In this document: one piece after another, positions 34,649 through 43,502 of the stretch
Layout of the letters: each line of letters begins with the position of its first letter
Numbering within the stretch: the first letter of the stretch is position 1
Assembly (NCBI RefSeq): GCF_043944905.1
Contig: NZ_JBIMSN010000012.1
Coordinates: 1-64,000 of the forward strand
Direction: 5' to 3'
Length of the DNA: 64,000 bases
DNA from: Antrihabitans spumae
GTDB lineage: Bacteria > Actinomycetota > Actinomycetes > Mycobacteriales > Mycobacteriaceae
Position numbers and translations under genes: made by a program
The notes under the pieces: generated by a model
What the model saw: the letters and a program-made list of their open reading frames with translations, nothing else
What the model was told of the DNA's origin: nothing
Database searches by the model: none

Positions 34649-35143
34649 ATGAAGATCCGAACGATCCGACACACATCTGCAGCTGCGCTGCTCGCCGGCT
34701 GCGTGATGACCGCATTGGCCGGGTGCGGCTCGTCGACCGACGCCGAGACCGCGGCTTCGAGCACACAGGCGCTAACGGCAACTCTCACTCCCACGGCCAC
34801 AGGTACTGCACCGACGGTGTCGACGGCAACGGCGCCGCCGGCAGGACAGGAAACACCGCTGGCCGATGTGGATGCGAACTTCTAGACCGGCCAGGCGTTC
34901 GGAACGCACTTCGTCGACCAATCCGGCCGGGTCGCATGCAACTTCAATCCGGTTATGGGCGGCTGCGTCCTGACGGCACCCGCACATCACGCAACAAGCA
35001 CTATGCCGGTATATGCGGGCAGCGACAGTGCGATGCCCTACACCGCTGTCGGCTGGCGCACAGCGTCTGAAGTGCAGACGGAAGTACCGACCATGGCTAG
35101 TTTCCCTATTCGGCTGGCCCAGGCCGGGGGGTTGCAAGCCTGA
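34649..35143 (+). pseudogene. Lipoprotein gene interrupted by an amber codon
   Basis: The ATG follows GGGGGAGG. The product starts with a signal peptide and lipobox (MTALAGCGSS) and a Thr/Pro-rich spacer, and reaches DVDANF, where TAG at 34883-34885 ends it after 78 residues. Translation in the same frame continues beyond the stop as a sensible globular domain (TGQAFGTHFVDQSGRVACNF, GWRTASEVQTEV) to a second stop at 35143. The intact protein would have 164 codons. A single substitution (for example TGG or CAG to TAG) explains this. The truncated product would be only the anchor and linker. Confidence 0.7.
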
Positions 35144-35534
35144 TTAAACGCTGGACGGTTACACGGTACGCACCCCGTTGGGCACACTTCGGTGAACGCC
35201 GATTCATTGCTTTGACGCCTCCGCTCCTTGTCCTCCGCCGTGGGTCGATGCGGGTGCCGTGGTAGCGGCGGGTTCCGAGTGATTTCGTACCATTCGCTTG
35301 TGCCGACGGCCTGCCCGCGACCGGCGTGAACAACGATCACCTCGTGGCTACCCGCATATCGGTCGCGGAGGTCGAACCTTTGCCGCATCGGGTGGTTGGA
35401 TCCATCATCGGTTCGCCTGCTCCGAATCAGTGGTGCCGGGGCCGTCGGTAGGCATTCGAGCGGGTTATCGCAGGTGTGCTGCTTGCGATCCTCTCCAGGA
35501 CAATTGGACGCCCAACTTTCTCCATGCTGAGTTG
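35144..35534. other. Intergenic region without a recognised gene
   Basis: About 390 nt between the broken lipoprotein gene and the hydrolase-fold gene. A minus-strand frame is open but has no protein-like pattern (many Pro, Arg and Cys) and no start signal. I see no repeat or hairpin of note. Confidence 0.45.
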
Positions 35535-36344
35535 TTAGTTCCAAGAGAGCTCGCCGCAGTTGTCGAGGAAACGGCGGATTTCCGGGGCCACGGCATCGGC
35601 GAGATCCTCTGCTGTCCGCAGCGCGTCGAACGACACGTTCCGCGCGAGTGTCGCATTCGGGATTGTGGCGCTCATGCGTTCGGTGACCTCGACCGGATGG
35701 CGCTCGTCAGCGCCGGGAACGATAAGCACCGGAGCGTCAATCGCGCTGAGCTCGTCGAGCGTGCGGAACGAGCGGTCACGCCCAATGGCGGCAGCGGCGG
35801 CGACGCTCCCCGGGTCGGCGCGCGGTAGCGCAGAGCGCACCAGGTTCCCGATCAGTGGTTGCAGGTGAGGAAGGAACAACTCCCACGCCGCCTCGATGCC
35901 CTCCGCTCGCACCCGGTCGGCGAAACGGTCCATCAACGCGGTTTCGGCTAATTTTGCTTCGTCGTCCTCGATATCCTCGGCACTGATCACCACGATCGAA
36001 CGAACTCGCGCGGGGAAGGCCAGACCGACGCGCAACGCGATGGTGCCGCCCAAACCGGTCCCGCCGACCACCGCATCCGGCACGTCGAGATGGTCGAGTA
36101 GGGCGGCCACGTCCTCGGCGTAGCGACTCCACGTGTGCAGGCCAGGATCTCGGCACACCGAGCGGCCATATCCCCGCACATCCGGGACTACAACCGTGAA
36201 CCGGTCCGCGAGACGGTTCGCCATCGGCAGCAAACTGTGATGATCCGGGCCACCGCCGTGCAGCAGTACGACGACGGGACCGGCCCCATCTGCTGCGGCG
36301 AACAGAAGGGTTCCGTCGCCGCCGCGGTAGTTGATTTCACGCAT
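35535..36344 (-). CDS. Alpha/beta-hydrolase-fold protein lacking catalytic Ser and His
   Basis: A 269-residue protein with the alpha/beta-hydrolase layout: oxyanion segment VVLLHGGGPDHH near residue 30, strand FTVVVPDVRGYGRS near residue 55, elbow VVGGTGLGGTIAL near residue 97 and the acid loop VLIVPGADERHPVEV near residue 210. In the elbow, the place of the nucleophile (G-x-S-x-G-G) is Gly (GTGLGG). Near the C-terminus, where the catalytic His should be, the sequence is LARNVSFDALRTAED. So it is probably not a classical hydrolase; it may be a binding protein or use another mechanism. I chose MREINYRGGDG as start. Confidence 0.72.
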   Translation of the reverse strand: MREINYRGGDGTLLFAAADGAGPVVVLLHGGGPDHHSLLPMANRLADRFTVVVPDVRGYGRSVCRDPGLHTWSRYAEDVAALLDHLDVPDAVVGGTGLGGTIALRVGLAFPARVRSIVVISAEDIEDDEAKLAETALMDRFADRVRAEGIEAAWELFLPHLQPLIGNLVRSALPRADPGSVAAAAAIGRDRSFRTLDELSAIDAPVLIVPGADERHPVEVTERMSATIPNATLARNVSFDALRTAEDLADAVAPEIRRFLDNCGELSWN

Positions 36345-36489
36345 TACCGCGCTTCTCTCGTCTCGTTGTGTTTCAGCTGGGTGCGGCGGGGCGTGGATGT
36401 GGTGGTCCAATCAAGTTGCGAGCAGCTTCGGACGCGTTGCTTTATCTCTTCGCGATCGGTCGGGCCGCGTCTATGCCCTTTTGACGATG

Positions 36490-37140
36490 CTATTTCCGTC
36501 GGCTGCGAATAGCGGCACCCAGTCCTAGTGCTACACCGAGGGCCCCGAGTGCCAGTCCGCCGGCGCCGAGCCAGCGAGCGAGGGTGTCGGTCGTACTACC
36601 TTCGGCGGCGGCACTGGACGTTTCGTCGCCGTGCGCATGGGCGTCCGAGCCCTCGGTGAGGGTGAGTACCGGTGCCGGAAATTCCGGCTCCTCGCCGCTG
36701 TCGGGCGTCGGCTGGTCCCAATTGACCACCTTTCCGTCGCTGTAGGTCTGCGCGGCGGTGAACGAAACTTCATTCTCCTCCGGCAGGGGGCTGGCCGACA
36801 GGACGAACCGCTGGAATTGGCCGGGGCCCACACCTGCACCGGGGTCGGCGGTCCATGTCACCGAGGTCACGAGCTGGGACGAGTCCTTCTCCACGGCAGC
36901 GGTCCATCCGGGTAACGGCTCCGTGCGCGCGGATTTGAAGCCTGGAAGTTGGATCGACAGTTTGGTTGTGTTGGCGGTGTCGGATTCGGTCGACACTTTG
37001 AAGGTGAGCACGGTCGAAGCGCCTTGCTTGGCGCCTGGTGACTCGACTGTGAGGTGTGCCGATGCAGTGCCGGCGGAGAGTGCGAGGGCCGTGGCAACGG
37101 CGCCTGCGGTGATGAAGGCCCGGGTGATCGAGTGCGTCAT
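36490..37140 (-). CDS. YcnI-like copper-binding protein (DUF1775)
   Basis: A 216-residue protein. A signal peptide (ITAGAVATALALSAGTASA) is followed directly by HLTVESP, so the mature protein would begin with His, which in YcnI ligates Cu(II) together with a conserved Trp (GWTAAV or NWDQP). The DUF1775 domain spans about residues 30-165. A His-containing Ser/Thr linker and one C-terminal membrane helix with a basic tail (LALGALGVALGLGAAIRSRR) anchor it outside the membrane. Its role is presumably copper binding or delivery. GGAACA lies before the start. Confidence 0.88.
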   Translation of the reverse strand: MTHSITRAFITAGAVATALALSAGTASAHLTVESPGAKQGASTVLTFKVSTESDTANTTKLSIQLPGFKSARTEPLPGWTAAVEKDSSQLVTSVTWTADPGAGVGPGQFQRFVLSASPLPEENEVSFTAAQTYSDGKVVNWDQPTPDSGEEPEFPAPVLTLTEGSDAHAHGDETSSAAAEGSTTDTLARWLGAGGLALGALGVALGLGAAIRSRRK

Positions 37141-37272
37141 GTCTGTTCCTTATTCTGAGGGTCGCTGGATTTCGAGACGATTTGTCTGGTGTGGGAGCGA
37201 ACGTTTGTCCGCAACGCCTGTGATCTTTTGACGGGCCGGAAGCTGCGCGAGCTTGCTAAACCGGTGTTGGGC

Positions 37273-38544
37273 TCATTCCAGCGAGGTGACAGGCACTTTG
37301 GTGGCGCGGGGATCGAGGCTGCCGGTCCGCTCGAGCAGATGCAGTGCGGTCACGCATCCGAATCCGACGACGGTGAGTGCGATCCAGATCAATGCGTCGA
37401 GTCCTGCGTCGTGAACCACTCCGAATACCGCACCGGTACCGAGGTTGCCTGCGAGGATGCCGATTCCGACGATCGTGTTGTAGAAGCCGTAGTGGGTGGC
37501 CACGATTCTGCCGCCGGCCAGGGCGACCACGGTATCCATTTCGAATGGGAAGACCGCGGCGGTGCCGACTGCGAGAAGTGCGGCGGTCAGTAGCAGTGCG
37601 GTCGCACCAGCCCAACTGCCGAACACGTCGTTGGTCGGCACGACAACCAGTGGGACGAATGCCACCGAAAGCGCGGCCATGCCGATAACCAGGCTTCGGC
37701 CCGAGCCCCACCGTGCAGCGAACCAGGCGGTGATGCGGAGTTGGCCGGCGATCGCCACCAATCCGGAGATGACGAAGACCGACGTGACCAAGGTGGTTGC
37801 GGACATTCCGCCTCCGGCAATGACGTCGGCCTGCAACGGCAAGGCCAAGTAGACCTGGAAGGAGAGGACGTAGGAGCCGATCATGGCCAGTGAGAACAGC
37901 ACGAACGGTCGATTGGACATGACTGTGCGCCAGTCCTCGCGGACTGAAGGACGGTCCGTCTCGGTCTCGGCTTCATGGGCTGGGAGCGCCCAGATCTGGA
38001 CCACGGTGAGGATGCCGAATACTGCCGCAGCGACGAGGGCCGTTACCCGAAAGTCGAACGCGGTCAGCGCAAGTCCCACTAGCGGGCCCAGCAGGATTCC
38101 TGCTTGGTAGAACACGTTGAACACGGCGAAGGCTTCGACCCGCCGGGGACCGGCGTCCGCGGCGAGGTAGGCGCGGACCGCGGGGTTGAACAAGGCACCC
38201 GCGAAACCGGTGGCAGCAGAGGCCACCAGGATCGCGGGCAGCGAGTCGACTGCTGCCAACAGGACGAAACCGGCGGTGCGTAACAGGCATCCGGCAATGA
38301 TCAGAGGTTTGTATCCGAGGCGGTCGGCGAGGGTCCCGCCGAGCAGGAACATGCCCTGTTGGGAGAAGTTCCGGATTCCGAGGACGAGTCCGACTGTCCA
38401 GGCCGCCAGCCCGAGCGGTCCGGCGAGGTAGCCCGCCAGGAACGGCATCAGCATGTAGAAGCCGATGTTGATGGAGAATTGATTGACCATCAGCACTTGA
38501 CTGGGTCGGTCGAAGCTGCGGAATTGGGTGATCAGGTTGGTCAT
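37273..38544 (-). CDS. MFS transporter paired with a cysteine-synthase-like enzyme
   Basis: A 423-residue protein with about 12 membrane helices and the MFS signature between helices 2 and 3 (GGTLADRLGYKPLI). Its ATG overlaps the stop of the PLP-enzyme gene (ATGA), so the pair forms one translational unit. This linkage suggests that it exports (or imports) the amino-acid product of that enzyme. Family-level substrate cannot be read from sequence. Confidence 0.82.
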   Translation of the reverse strand: MTNLITQFRSFDRPSQVLMVNQFSINIGFYMLMPFLAGYLAGPLGLAAWTVGLVLGIRNFSQQGMFLLGGTLADRLGYKPLIIAGCLLRTAGFVLLAAVDSLPAILVASAATGFAGALFNPAVRAYLAADAGPRRVEAFAVFNVFYQAGILLGPLVGLALTAFDFRVTALVAAAVFGILTVVQIWALPAHEAETETDRPSVREDWRTVMSNRPFVLFSLAMIGSYVLSFQVYLALPLQADVIAGGGMSATTLVTSVFVISGLVAIAGQLRITAWFAARWGSGRSLVIGMAALSVAFVPLVVVPTNDVFGSWAGATALLLTAALLAVGTAAVFPFEMDTVVALAGGRIVATHYGFYNTIVGIGILAGNLGTGAVFGVVHDAGLDALIWIALTVVGFGCVTALHLLERTGSLDPRATKVPVTSLE

Positions 38545-39662
38545 GCTCGGTGCTCGCCTGGATTCACCACAGTGGCGCATCGGGTCCACTGCTGGACGAC
38601 ATGGTCGGTGGGATGGTCGATCGTGACCGGTTCGGTGGGGGGAGCGGTGTCGAGCAGCCCGCGTTCGCGGCAGAAGTCGTCGTTGTAGATGGTGTCGAAA
38701 TATCGTTGGGGACCGTCGGGGAAGACGGCGGCGATCTTGGTGCCGGCACCGCTGCTGCGGGCAATCCATCCCGCTACCAACGCGACGGCACCCACACTCC
38801 AGCCGCCGCTCGCGTGATATTCGGCGGTCAATGTTCGGCACGACCAGACTGCTTCTTGTGGCGCGATCCAATGAATTTCGTCGAAGGCGGGATAGTCGAT
38901 GTTGCCGGGAAAGATGCTCGACCCCAAACCACGCATAATGCGCGTGTCCGCGGGTTGCCCGAAGATGGTCGATCCGATCGTGTCGACGCCGACCAATTTC
39001 AGATCGGGAAAATGTTGGCGCAGGACTCGCGCGACTCCCGCCGAGTGGCCCCCGGTCCCGACCGAGCAGACCAGCACGTCGATACGGCCGAGTTGGGCAA
39101 TCAGCTCTACCGCCAGCGACTGGTAGGCATCGACATTGTCAGGGTTTGCGTACTGGTCGGGACTCCACGAGCCGGGATTGGCGTCGAGCAGTTCACGGAC
39201 CTTGTCCAAGCGGGCTTGTTGCCAGCCGCCGGTGGGGTGTGGCTCGGTGACCAGTTCGACCTTCGCGCCGTAGGCGGCGAGCATCCGATGCACGATCGGT
39301 TCCATTCCAGGATCGGTGACCAGGGTGACCGGGTGCTGGTGGACCGTGCCGGCGAGCGCGAGCCCGAGGCCCAGGGTTCCGCTGGTGGATTCGATGATCA
39401 TCGCCCCGGCGGCAAGTTCGCCACGCGCTTTGGCGCGCTCGACCATGTGCAGCGCGGGGCGATCTTTCATCCCACCGGGATTGCATCCCTCGAGTTTCGC
39501 CCAGAAGCCTTTGCCGGCGTCGGCGAAGGGTTCCCCGACCCAAAGAACGGGCGTGTCACCGACCAGGATGCCGGGGCCCCGATCGCGTGCGCTGTCGATG
39601 GCGGGTGAGTCGTGCGGAGCTGAGGTTGGTGAATCGGGTACGTCAGAATACGCAATGTCCAT
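38541..39662 (-). CDS. Cysteine-synthase-family PLP enzyme
   Basis: A 373-residue fold-type II PLP enzyme. The PLP-binding Lys lies in NPGGMKDRPALH near residue 65, the Asn/Ser/Thr loop in IIESTSGTLGLGLAL, and the phosphate-binding Gly-rich loop in SVGTGGHSAGVAR near residue 200. The sequence differs from housekeeping CysK by NPGGMKDR instead of NPxGSVKDR, which is closer to enzymes making unusual amino acids such as SbnA-like 2,3-diaminopropionate precursors. Coupled with the MFS gene. Reaction is unproven; a beta-replacement on O-acetyl- or O-phosphoserine is most likely. Confidence 0.8.
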   Translation of the reverse strand: MDIAYSDVPDSPTSAPHDSPAIDSARDRGPGILVGDTPVLWVGEPFADAGKGFWAKLEGCNPGGMKDRPALHMVERAKARGELAAGAMIIESTSGTLGLGLALAGTVHQHPVTLVTDPGMEPIVHRMLAAYGAKVELVTEPHPTGGWQQARLDKVRELLDANPGSWSPDQYANPDNVDAYQSLAVELIAQLGRIDVLVCSVGTGGHSAGVARVLRQHFPDLKLVGVDTIGSTIFGQPADTRIMRGLGSSIFPGNIDYPAFDEIHWIAPQEAVWSCRTLTAEYHASGGWSVGAVALVAGWIARSSGAGTKIAAVFPDGPQRYFDTIYNDDFCRERGLLDTAPPTEPVTIDHPTDHVVQQWTRCATVVNPGEHRA

Positions 39663-39750
39663 GATGGTTCATCCCTGTACTAGTGGTCAGGTGAGATAGG
39701 CAGCATTCGACCGACCACAGAGTCGAACTTGGTGGTCGATCAGCTGATGC

Positions 39751-40185
39751 TCAGCACCTGGCGATACAGAGGTCTTGCAATATCGCGCGCCCGCTGCGAG
39801 CGGGGACGGGCGATCGTGGAGGCCCGCGAGCCGATACAACGAGGGACAGGACGGCGGCGACCAGCGTTGTCACGGAGGCGGCAACCAACGCCAGAGGTCG
39901 TAGTGGATTGTCGGTGCGGACCCGCTGGAGGGCAGCTTGCAGTTCGTGAACGTCCCGCGCCGATCCATCTTGTGTGTGGGGGTGCCCACCTGAGTCCGGG
40001 GACGATTGACTCATCTCACCGAGAGTGGTCTGACTTGTCACTGTCAGGTCGTGAGAGTGAGGCGGCAGCGACTCGTCACCGGTAAGAAGCGCACATTGAA
40101 GGACGGTCAGGCCGAGTAAGCACAGAACCGCGGACACAGCGACGAGCACATGCACACGCATGGGACGAACCGCGGTGACCTCCAT
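39751..40185 (-). CDS. Small secreted/membrane protein of the copper region
   Basis: A 144-residue protein. A hydrophobic N-terminus (VLVAVSAVLCLLGLTVLQC) is followed by a His-containing polar region (PPHSHDLTV, GGHPHTQDG), a second membrane helix (LALVAASVTTLVAAVLSLVV) and a short conserved-looking tail ending LCIARC. The plan matches DUF6153 or LpqS-like proteins linked with copper, though the lipobox is poor (LQC). I favour the ATG at 40185, preceded by TTGGGAGC; 40161 is possible. Confidence 0.55.
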   Translation of the reverse strand: MEVTAVRPMRVHVLVAVSAVLCLLGLTVLQCALLTGDESLPPHSHDLTVTSQTTLGEMSQSSPDSGGHPHTQDGSARDVHELQAALQRVRTDNPLRPLALVAASVTTLVAAVLSLVVSARGPPRSPVPARSGRAILQDLCIARC

Positions 40186-40531
40186 AGTGCTCCCAACCGT
40201 AACAGTGGGGAAACATGTATCCGGGCTTGCGCTGCGGGCGCAGGTGACGTGTCGTACGTCCCGTACGAATGCCTGAACGCAGTGGCTCGTGAACAAAACT
40301 GGCAGATCAGAGGCTGTTCTCTGCCTGGTCGAACGTAGTTGACGGCGTCCACGTTTTACGGCGCGGCATGCCGAAAGGTGGGGTCCGTCACCCGAGGTGT
40401 TAGCCCACGGTCGGGACCGTAAGGCCTGGCCGATCGAGCGATATCAGGGCGATCGGGGTCCCGGCCGCGGTAAGCAGACGATGCTGAACGTGAACAAATC
40501 GGGGAGGGTGCTCTCAGCCTTCGGTGCCGGT

Positions 40532-41080
40532 TTACCGTTGCAATCTCCCCATGGAAGGTGAGAGCTCCGCCTTGCGCCGTGTGTCGGACTGCTTCAGGTG
40601 CCCGTATCGGGTCATTCCCCGCGGTTTGAAGACTGCGAGTGCATTGGCCGCCAGCAACATGAGTAGGGCAAGCAGGGTGTGGACCAGGGGGGATGGGTTC
40701 CGGACTGCGTCGAGATCCGTGGTCGTATCCGCGGCTATTCCTGCCATGACGCTGACCGTCTGCGTGTACATCAGCAAGATTGCCGTGGCAACGAGGTTGA
40801 TCAGGAGTTTGAACAGGACCCAGTAGTGCCGGATCAGACCCCATGCGGTGCCAAGTGACTCGATGATTCCGGTGAGTAGTGATGCGAACGCGAGCGGGAC
40901 GAGGACGAACAACGCGACGGGCTCCATCACGAGATAGGAACCCCGCACTGTTTGCGGGCTCTGGCTGGTCAAGCCGATGATTGCGAGTCCCAGAAACGCC
41001 ACGACCGCACCGAGCCATCCGACCGAAACTGCGACGTGCGAAGCAAGGGCGAATTTGCGCAAGCGCGGTGTCATGATCAC
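40532..41080 (-). CDS. Four-helix membrane protein (DUF2269-like)
   Basis: A 182-residue protein with four membrane helices (VSVGWLGAVVAFLGLAIIGL, LFVLVPLAFASLLTGIIESL, LLINLVATAILLMYTQTV, LLALLMLLAANALAVF). It keeps His/Trp residues at helix ends (ASHVAVSVGW) as in DUF2269-type proteins. It is translationally coupled to the 78-residue gene upstream through GTGA, or starts at the ATG 41074. Function unknown; it is probably under control of the divergent TetR regulator. Confidence 0.65.
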   Translation of the reverse strand: MIMTPRLRKFALASHVAVSVGWLGAVVAFLGLAIIGLTSQSPQTVRGSYLVMEPVALFVLVPLAFASLLTGIIESLGTAWGLIRHYWVLFKLLINLVATAILLMYTQTVSVMAGIAADTTTDLDAVRNPSPLVHTLLALLMLLAANALAVFKPRGMTRYGHLKQSDTRRKAELSPSMGRLQR

Positions 41081-41313
41081 GACTGAGGGATCCCGTTGTC
41101 CGCCCCGTGCTCGTCCACCACACTCGGCTGCACCGTCCGCCCGGCATCGTTACCAAGAGAGGTGTGGCGACCAGGACCGTGATCTCCGCCGCCGAAGAGA
41201 AGGAGAGCAACTATGAGGACTGTGACGACGGCGCAGAGTACGTAGACGACCTTCACCCAGCGTGGTGTGCCGGGTTGGCGATCGGGTGTGGAGCTTGGCG
41301 GGAGAGCGGACAC
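41077..41313 (-). CDS. Small single-helix membrane protein
   Basis: A 78-residue protein: a Pro/Ser-rich cytoplasmic start, one membrane helix (VVYVLCAVVTVLIVALLLFG) and an outside tail with GGGDHGPGRHTSLG. Divergent from the TetR gene; the operator-like dyads lie within its upstream region. It forms an operon with the DUF2269-like gene. Confidence 0.55.
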   Translation of the reverse strand: MSALPPSSTPDRQPGTPRWVKVVYVLCAVVTVLIVALLLFGGGDHGPGRHTSLGNDAGRTVQPSVVDEHGADNGIPQS

Positions 41314-41406
41314 AGCAGGCCGTCCTTCGGGGTGCCACGCGGCTACGAGATCCAGAACCGGTGTTGCTTTGTCGATGGTTACCTATTTCAGTTTTACGAG
41401 ACAGTC

Positions 41407-41424
41407 TGTATATGTCAATACATA
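41407..41424. promoter_or_regulatory. Overlapping dyads, probable TetR operator
   Basis: Two perfect inverted repeats overlap: TGTAT-N6-ATACA (41407-41422) and TATGT-N4-ACATA (41411-41424). They lie 35-52 nt upstream of the TetR gene and between it and the divergent membrane-protein operon, the usual place for a TetR binding site controlling both directions. Confidence 0.6.
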
Positions 41425-41458
41425 TCGTTACACCAGGGTCGCACTGTATAGTTGCGCA

Positions 41459-42043
41459 ATGCCGCGACTGTGGAACGAGACGATCGAGGCGCATCGTCGT
41501 GACGTGCGGGAAGCGATCCTGGACACCACTGCGGCGCTGGTCGCGGACCAGGGTCTGGCCTCGGTGACGATGTCGCAGATCGCCGAGGAAGCCGGAATCG
41601 GGCGGGCGACGTTGTACAAATACTTCCCCGACGCGGACGCGATCTTGTCTGCCTGGCACGAACGTCAGATCGCCGCCCATCTCGGACATCTCGTCACCGT
41701 GCGCGACCGCGGTGGCGACTCCGACGAACAGCTACGTGCAGTACTCGAAGCGTTCGCCCTCATCTCTCACGAGTCCAACGGTGGCGGAGGCGAACTGGCG
41801 ACACTGTTGCATCGGGGTGCGCACGTCGTCGGTGCCCAGCAACAGCTTCGCAACATGATCCGAGCATTGATTGCGGACGGCTCGACCCGAGGCGATATCC
41901 GCAGCGATGTGGCGGCTGATGAGCTCGCCGGATACTGCCTGCACTCGCTCACCGCTGCCGGCACCCTGGCATCGGTGGCTGCAGTCCGTCGGTTGGTGGA
42001 CGTCACTCTGGCGGGAATGCGCCCGCCCATACATCGGGAGTAG
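41459..42043 (+). CDS. TetR-family regulator
   Basis: A 194-residue protein. The N-terminal HTH is typical (RREAILDTT-like helix 1, then VTMSQIAEEAGIGRATLYKY FPDAD). The C-terminal domain is helical and should bind a ligand. The short reach to the divergent pair at 40532-41313 and the dyads between them suggest autoregulation and control of that pair. It overlaps nothing; the convergent M23 gene ends 38 nt downstream. Confidence 0.88.
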   Translation: MPRLWNETIEAHRRDVREAILDTTAALVADQGLASVTMSQIAEEAGIGRATLYKYFPDADAILSAWHERQIAAHLGHLVTVRDRGGDSDEQLRAVLEAFALISHESNGGGGELATLLHRGAHVVGAQQQLRNMIRALIADGSTRGDIRSDVAADELAGYCLHSLTAAGTLASVAAVRRLVDVTLAGMRPPIHRE

Positions 42044-42080
42044 CCGCAGTATCGGCCGAGGGAACCGACATCGCAGCACT

Positions 42081-43082
42081 TCAGGAATCGGTATCGGCGT
42101 CCGTTATGCCGGCATCGCGCTCGTCCAGCCATTCGATGGGATCGACCTTCTCGCCGGTCGGCGAGGCCACTTCGAAGTGGAGGTGGGGACCGGAGGAGAT
42201 TCCGCGGTTTCCGACTGTCGCAATTTGCTGTCCTGCGCGAACGCGTTGGCCGACCGCGACACCATTGTTGTTGTTGTGCCCGTAGGTAGTCACGGTGCCA
42301 TCGTCGTGGCGGATTCGCACCCAGAGCCCGAATCCCTGCGCAGGTCCTGCGCTGATAACTTTCCCGTCCGCAACCGCCACTATCGGAGTGCCTACGGAGT
42401 TGGCGATATCGATGCCCTCGTGGTTGCGCCCGTCACCGAAGGGTGAGGTGATCTCGCCCGAGGTTGGTGCGACGAATTTCGCTGTCCCGGGAAGGCTGGG
42501 ATTCGGGCGAGTGCGGTCTGGCCGGGTCCGTTGCGCTGGTTCCGATGTCGATTCGTCGGGGGGGATGACGCGGCTCGCGCGAGGATCGGCCGTGAGTGGG
42601 GGAGTCGTGGTGTCGGTATCTGGCCCGTGGCCCAGCGATGGATCGTGCGGCGACTCGGCGGCGGCGAGGGTCGACACAAGTTTGCCGACAGGGAGTCTGG
42701 TGAGCAGGCCAGTCAGCACGGTGGGGTCGACGTCGTTCACTGCGCCGATGCACGGTGTGATCGTGGCCAACGCGCCCGGTCCTTCGGTTGGCGACGTAGA
42801 TGGCGATGCGGTCATGTCGACCAGGCACGACGTGATTCGACCGCTTGGTCCGGCCAGTTCTTCGAGTGCGCCGCTGGAACCGATCGCGCGCAGAGATTCG
42901 ATGAGGATGTCGGCCACTTCGCCGCGCAGGTGGGCCTGGCGAGCCGGGCTGTCGCCGGGTGCGGCCGACACGGCCGGCGCAAAAGCCACCAGTCCGCCGA
43001 GCATCCCGAGGCCGACGACAGCCTGAACGGCCGATCTCGGTCGATGGCCGGTGGAGCCATTTAGGGTCGGTGAGCGACGCAT
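42081..43082 (-). CDS. Secreted M23 peptidase
   Basis: A 333-residue protein. A signal peptide (VVGLGMLGGLVAFAPAVSAA) is followed by a helical segment with two Cys, a Pro/Thr/Asp-rich linker, and a C-terminal M23 domain from about residue 210: zinc ligands in NHEGIDIAN and HLHFEVA, and the substrate loop VTTYGHNNNN. It would cut peptide cross-links of peptidoglycan. GAGGAGG precedes the start. Together with the L,D-transpeptidase at 44734 it gives the copper region two wall enzymes. Confidence 0.88.
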   Translation of the reverse strand: MRRSPTLNGSTGHRPRSAVQAVVGLGMLGGLVAFAPAVSAAPGDSPARQAHLRGEVADILIESLRAIGSSGALEELAGPSGRITSCLVDMTASPSTSPTEGPGALATITPCIGAVNDVDPTVLTGLLTRLPVGKLVSTLAAAESPHDPSLGHGPDTDTTTPPLTADPRASRVIPPDESTSEPAQRTRPDRTRPNPSLPGTAKFVAPTSGEITSPFGDGRNHEGIDIANSVGTPIVAVADGKVISAGPAQGFGLWVRIRHDDGTVTTYGHNNNNGVAVGQRVRAGQQIATVGNRGISSGPHLHFEVASPTGEKVDPIEWLDERDAGITDADTDS

Positions 43083-43502
43083 TCAAATTCCTCCTCGACC
43101 TACATGGACGTGACGCCCGGTAGATCACCGTGAGTGCGTGGCCTCGAAGTCAAGCCGACACGCCGCTCATCATTGCACTTCTGCAACATCTGCACCAGGA
43201 AACTCGATAACAACTTGAAACACACCAACCCCAGCAGGTAACTCAGAACGAGCTGACACCCCGCTCAATCCCGATCGATCTGTCGTTTGCGTGTCGACAT
43301 TCAAGGACACAGGGCGTTTCCACACACCGATCATGCGAAGCCGTGCCAGGCCTTGATCGGTCCGTACATCGGGAACCACCTGGCGATGGCGATCAGTCGT
43401 GTGGGCGATGCAGCTGCGATCGCGGTGTGTTCGTTGGCGATCGTCTGCCTCTCGGTGCCCGCATATCGGTAGCATCGCAGGTGTGAAGCGCACGGTGCGG
43501 CG
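43083..43502. other. Divergent intergenic region, no gene recognised
   Basis: About 420 nt between the M23 gene (leftward) and the DUF6153 gene (rightward). It must hold both promoters. No ATACCC-N5-GGGTAT copper box is present here. One short plus-strand frame (43287-43472) has no protein-like pattern. Confidence 0.45.

Noticed and set aside
34883..34885. Amber codon as deliberate read-through or pyrrolysine site
   Set aside because: No pyrrolysine genes are visible, no structure follows the codon, and a single substitution is the simpler explanation.
35038..35544. Minus-strand frame of 168 codons in the gap after the broken lipoprotein
   Set aside because: No start signal, scattered Cys/Pro/Arg, and it overlaps the sensible continuation of the lipoprotein on the other strand.
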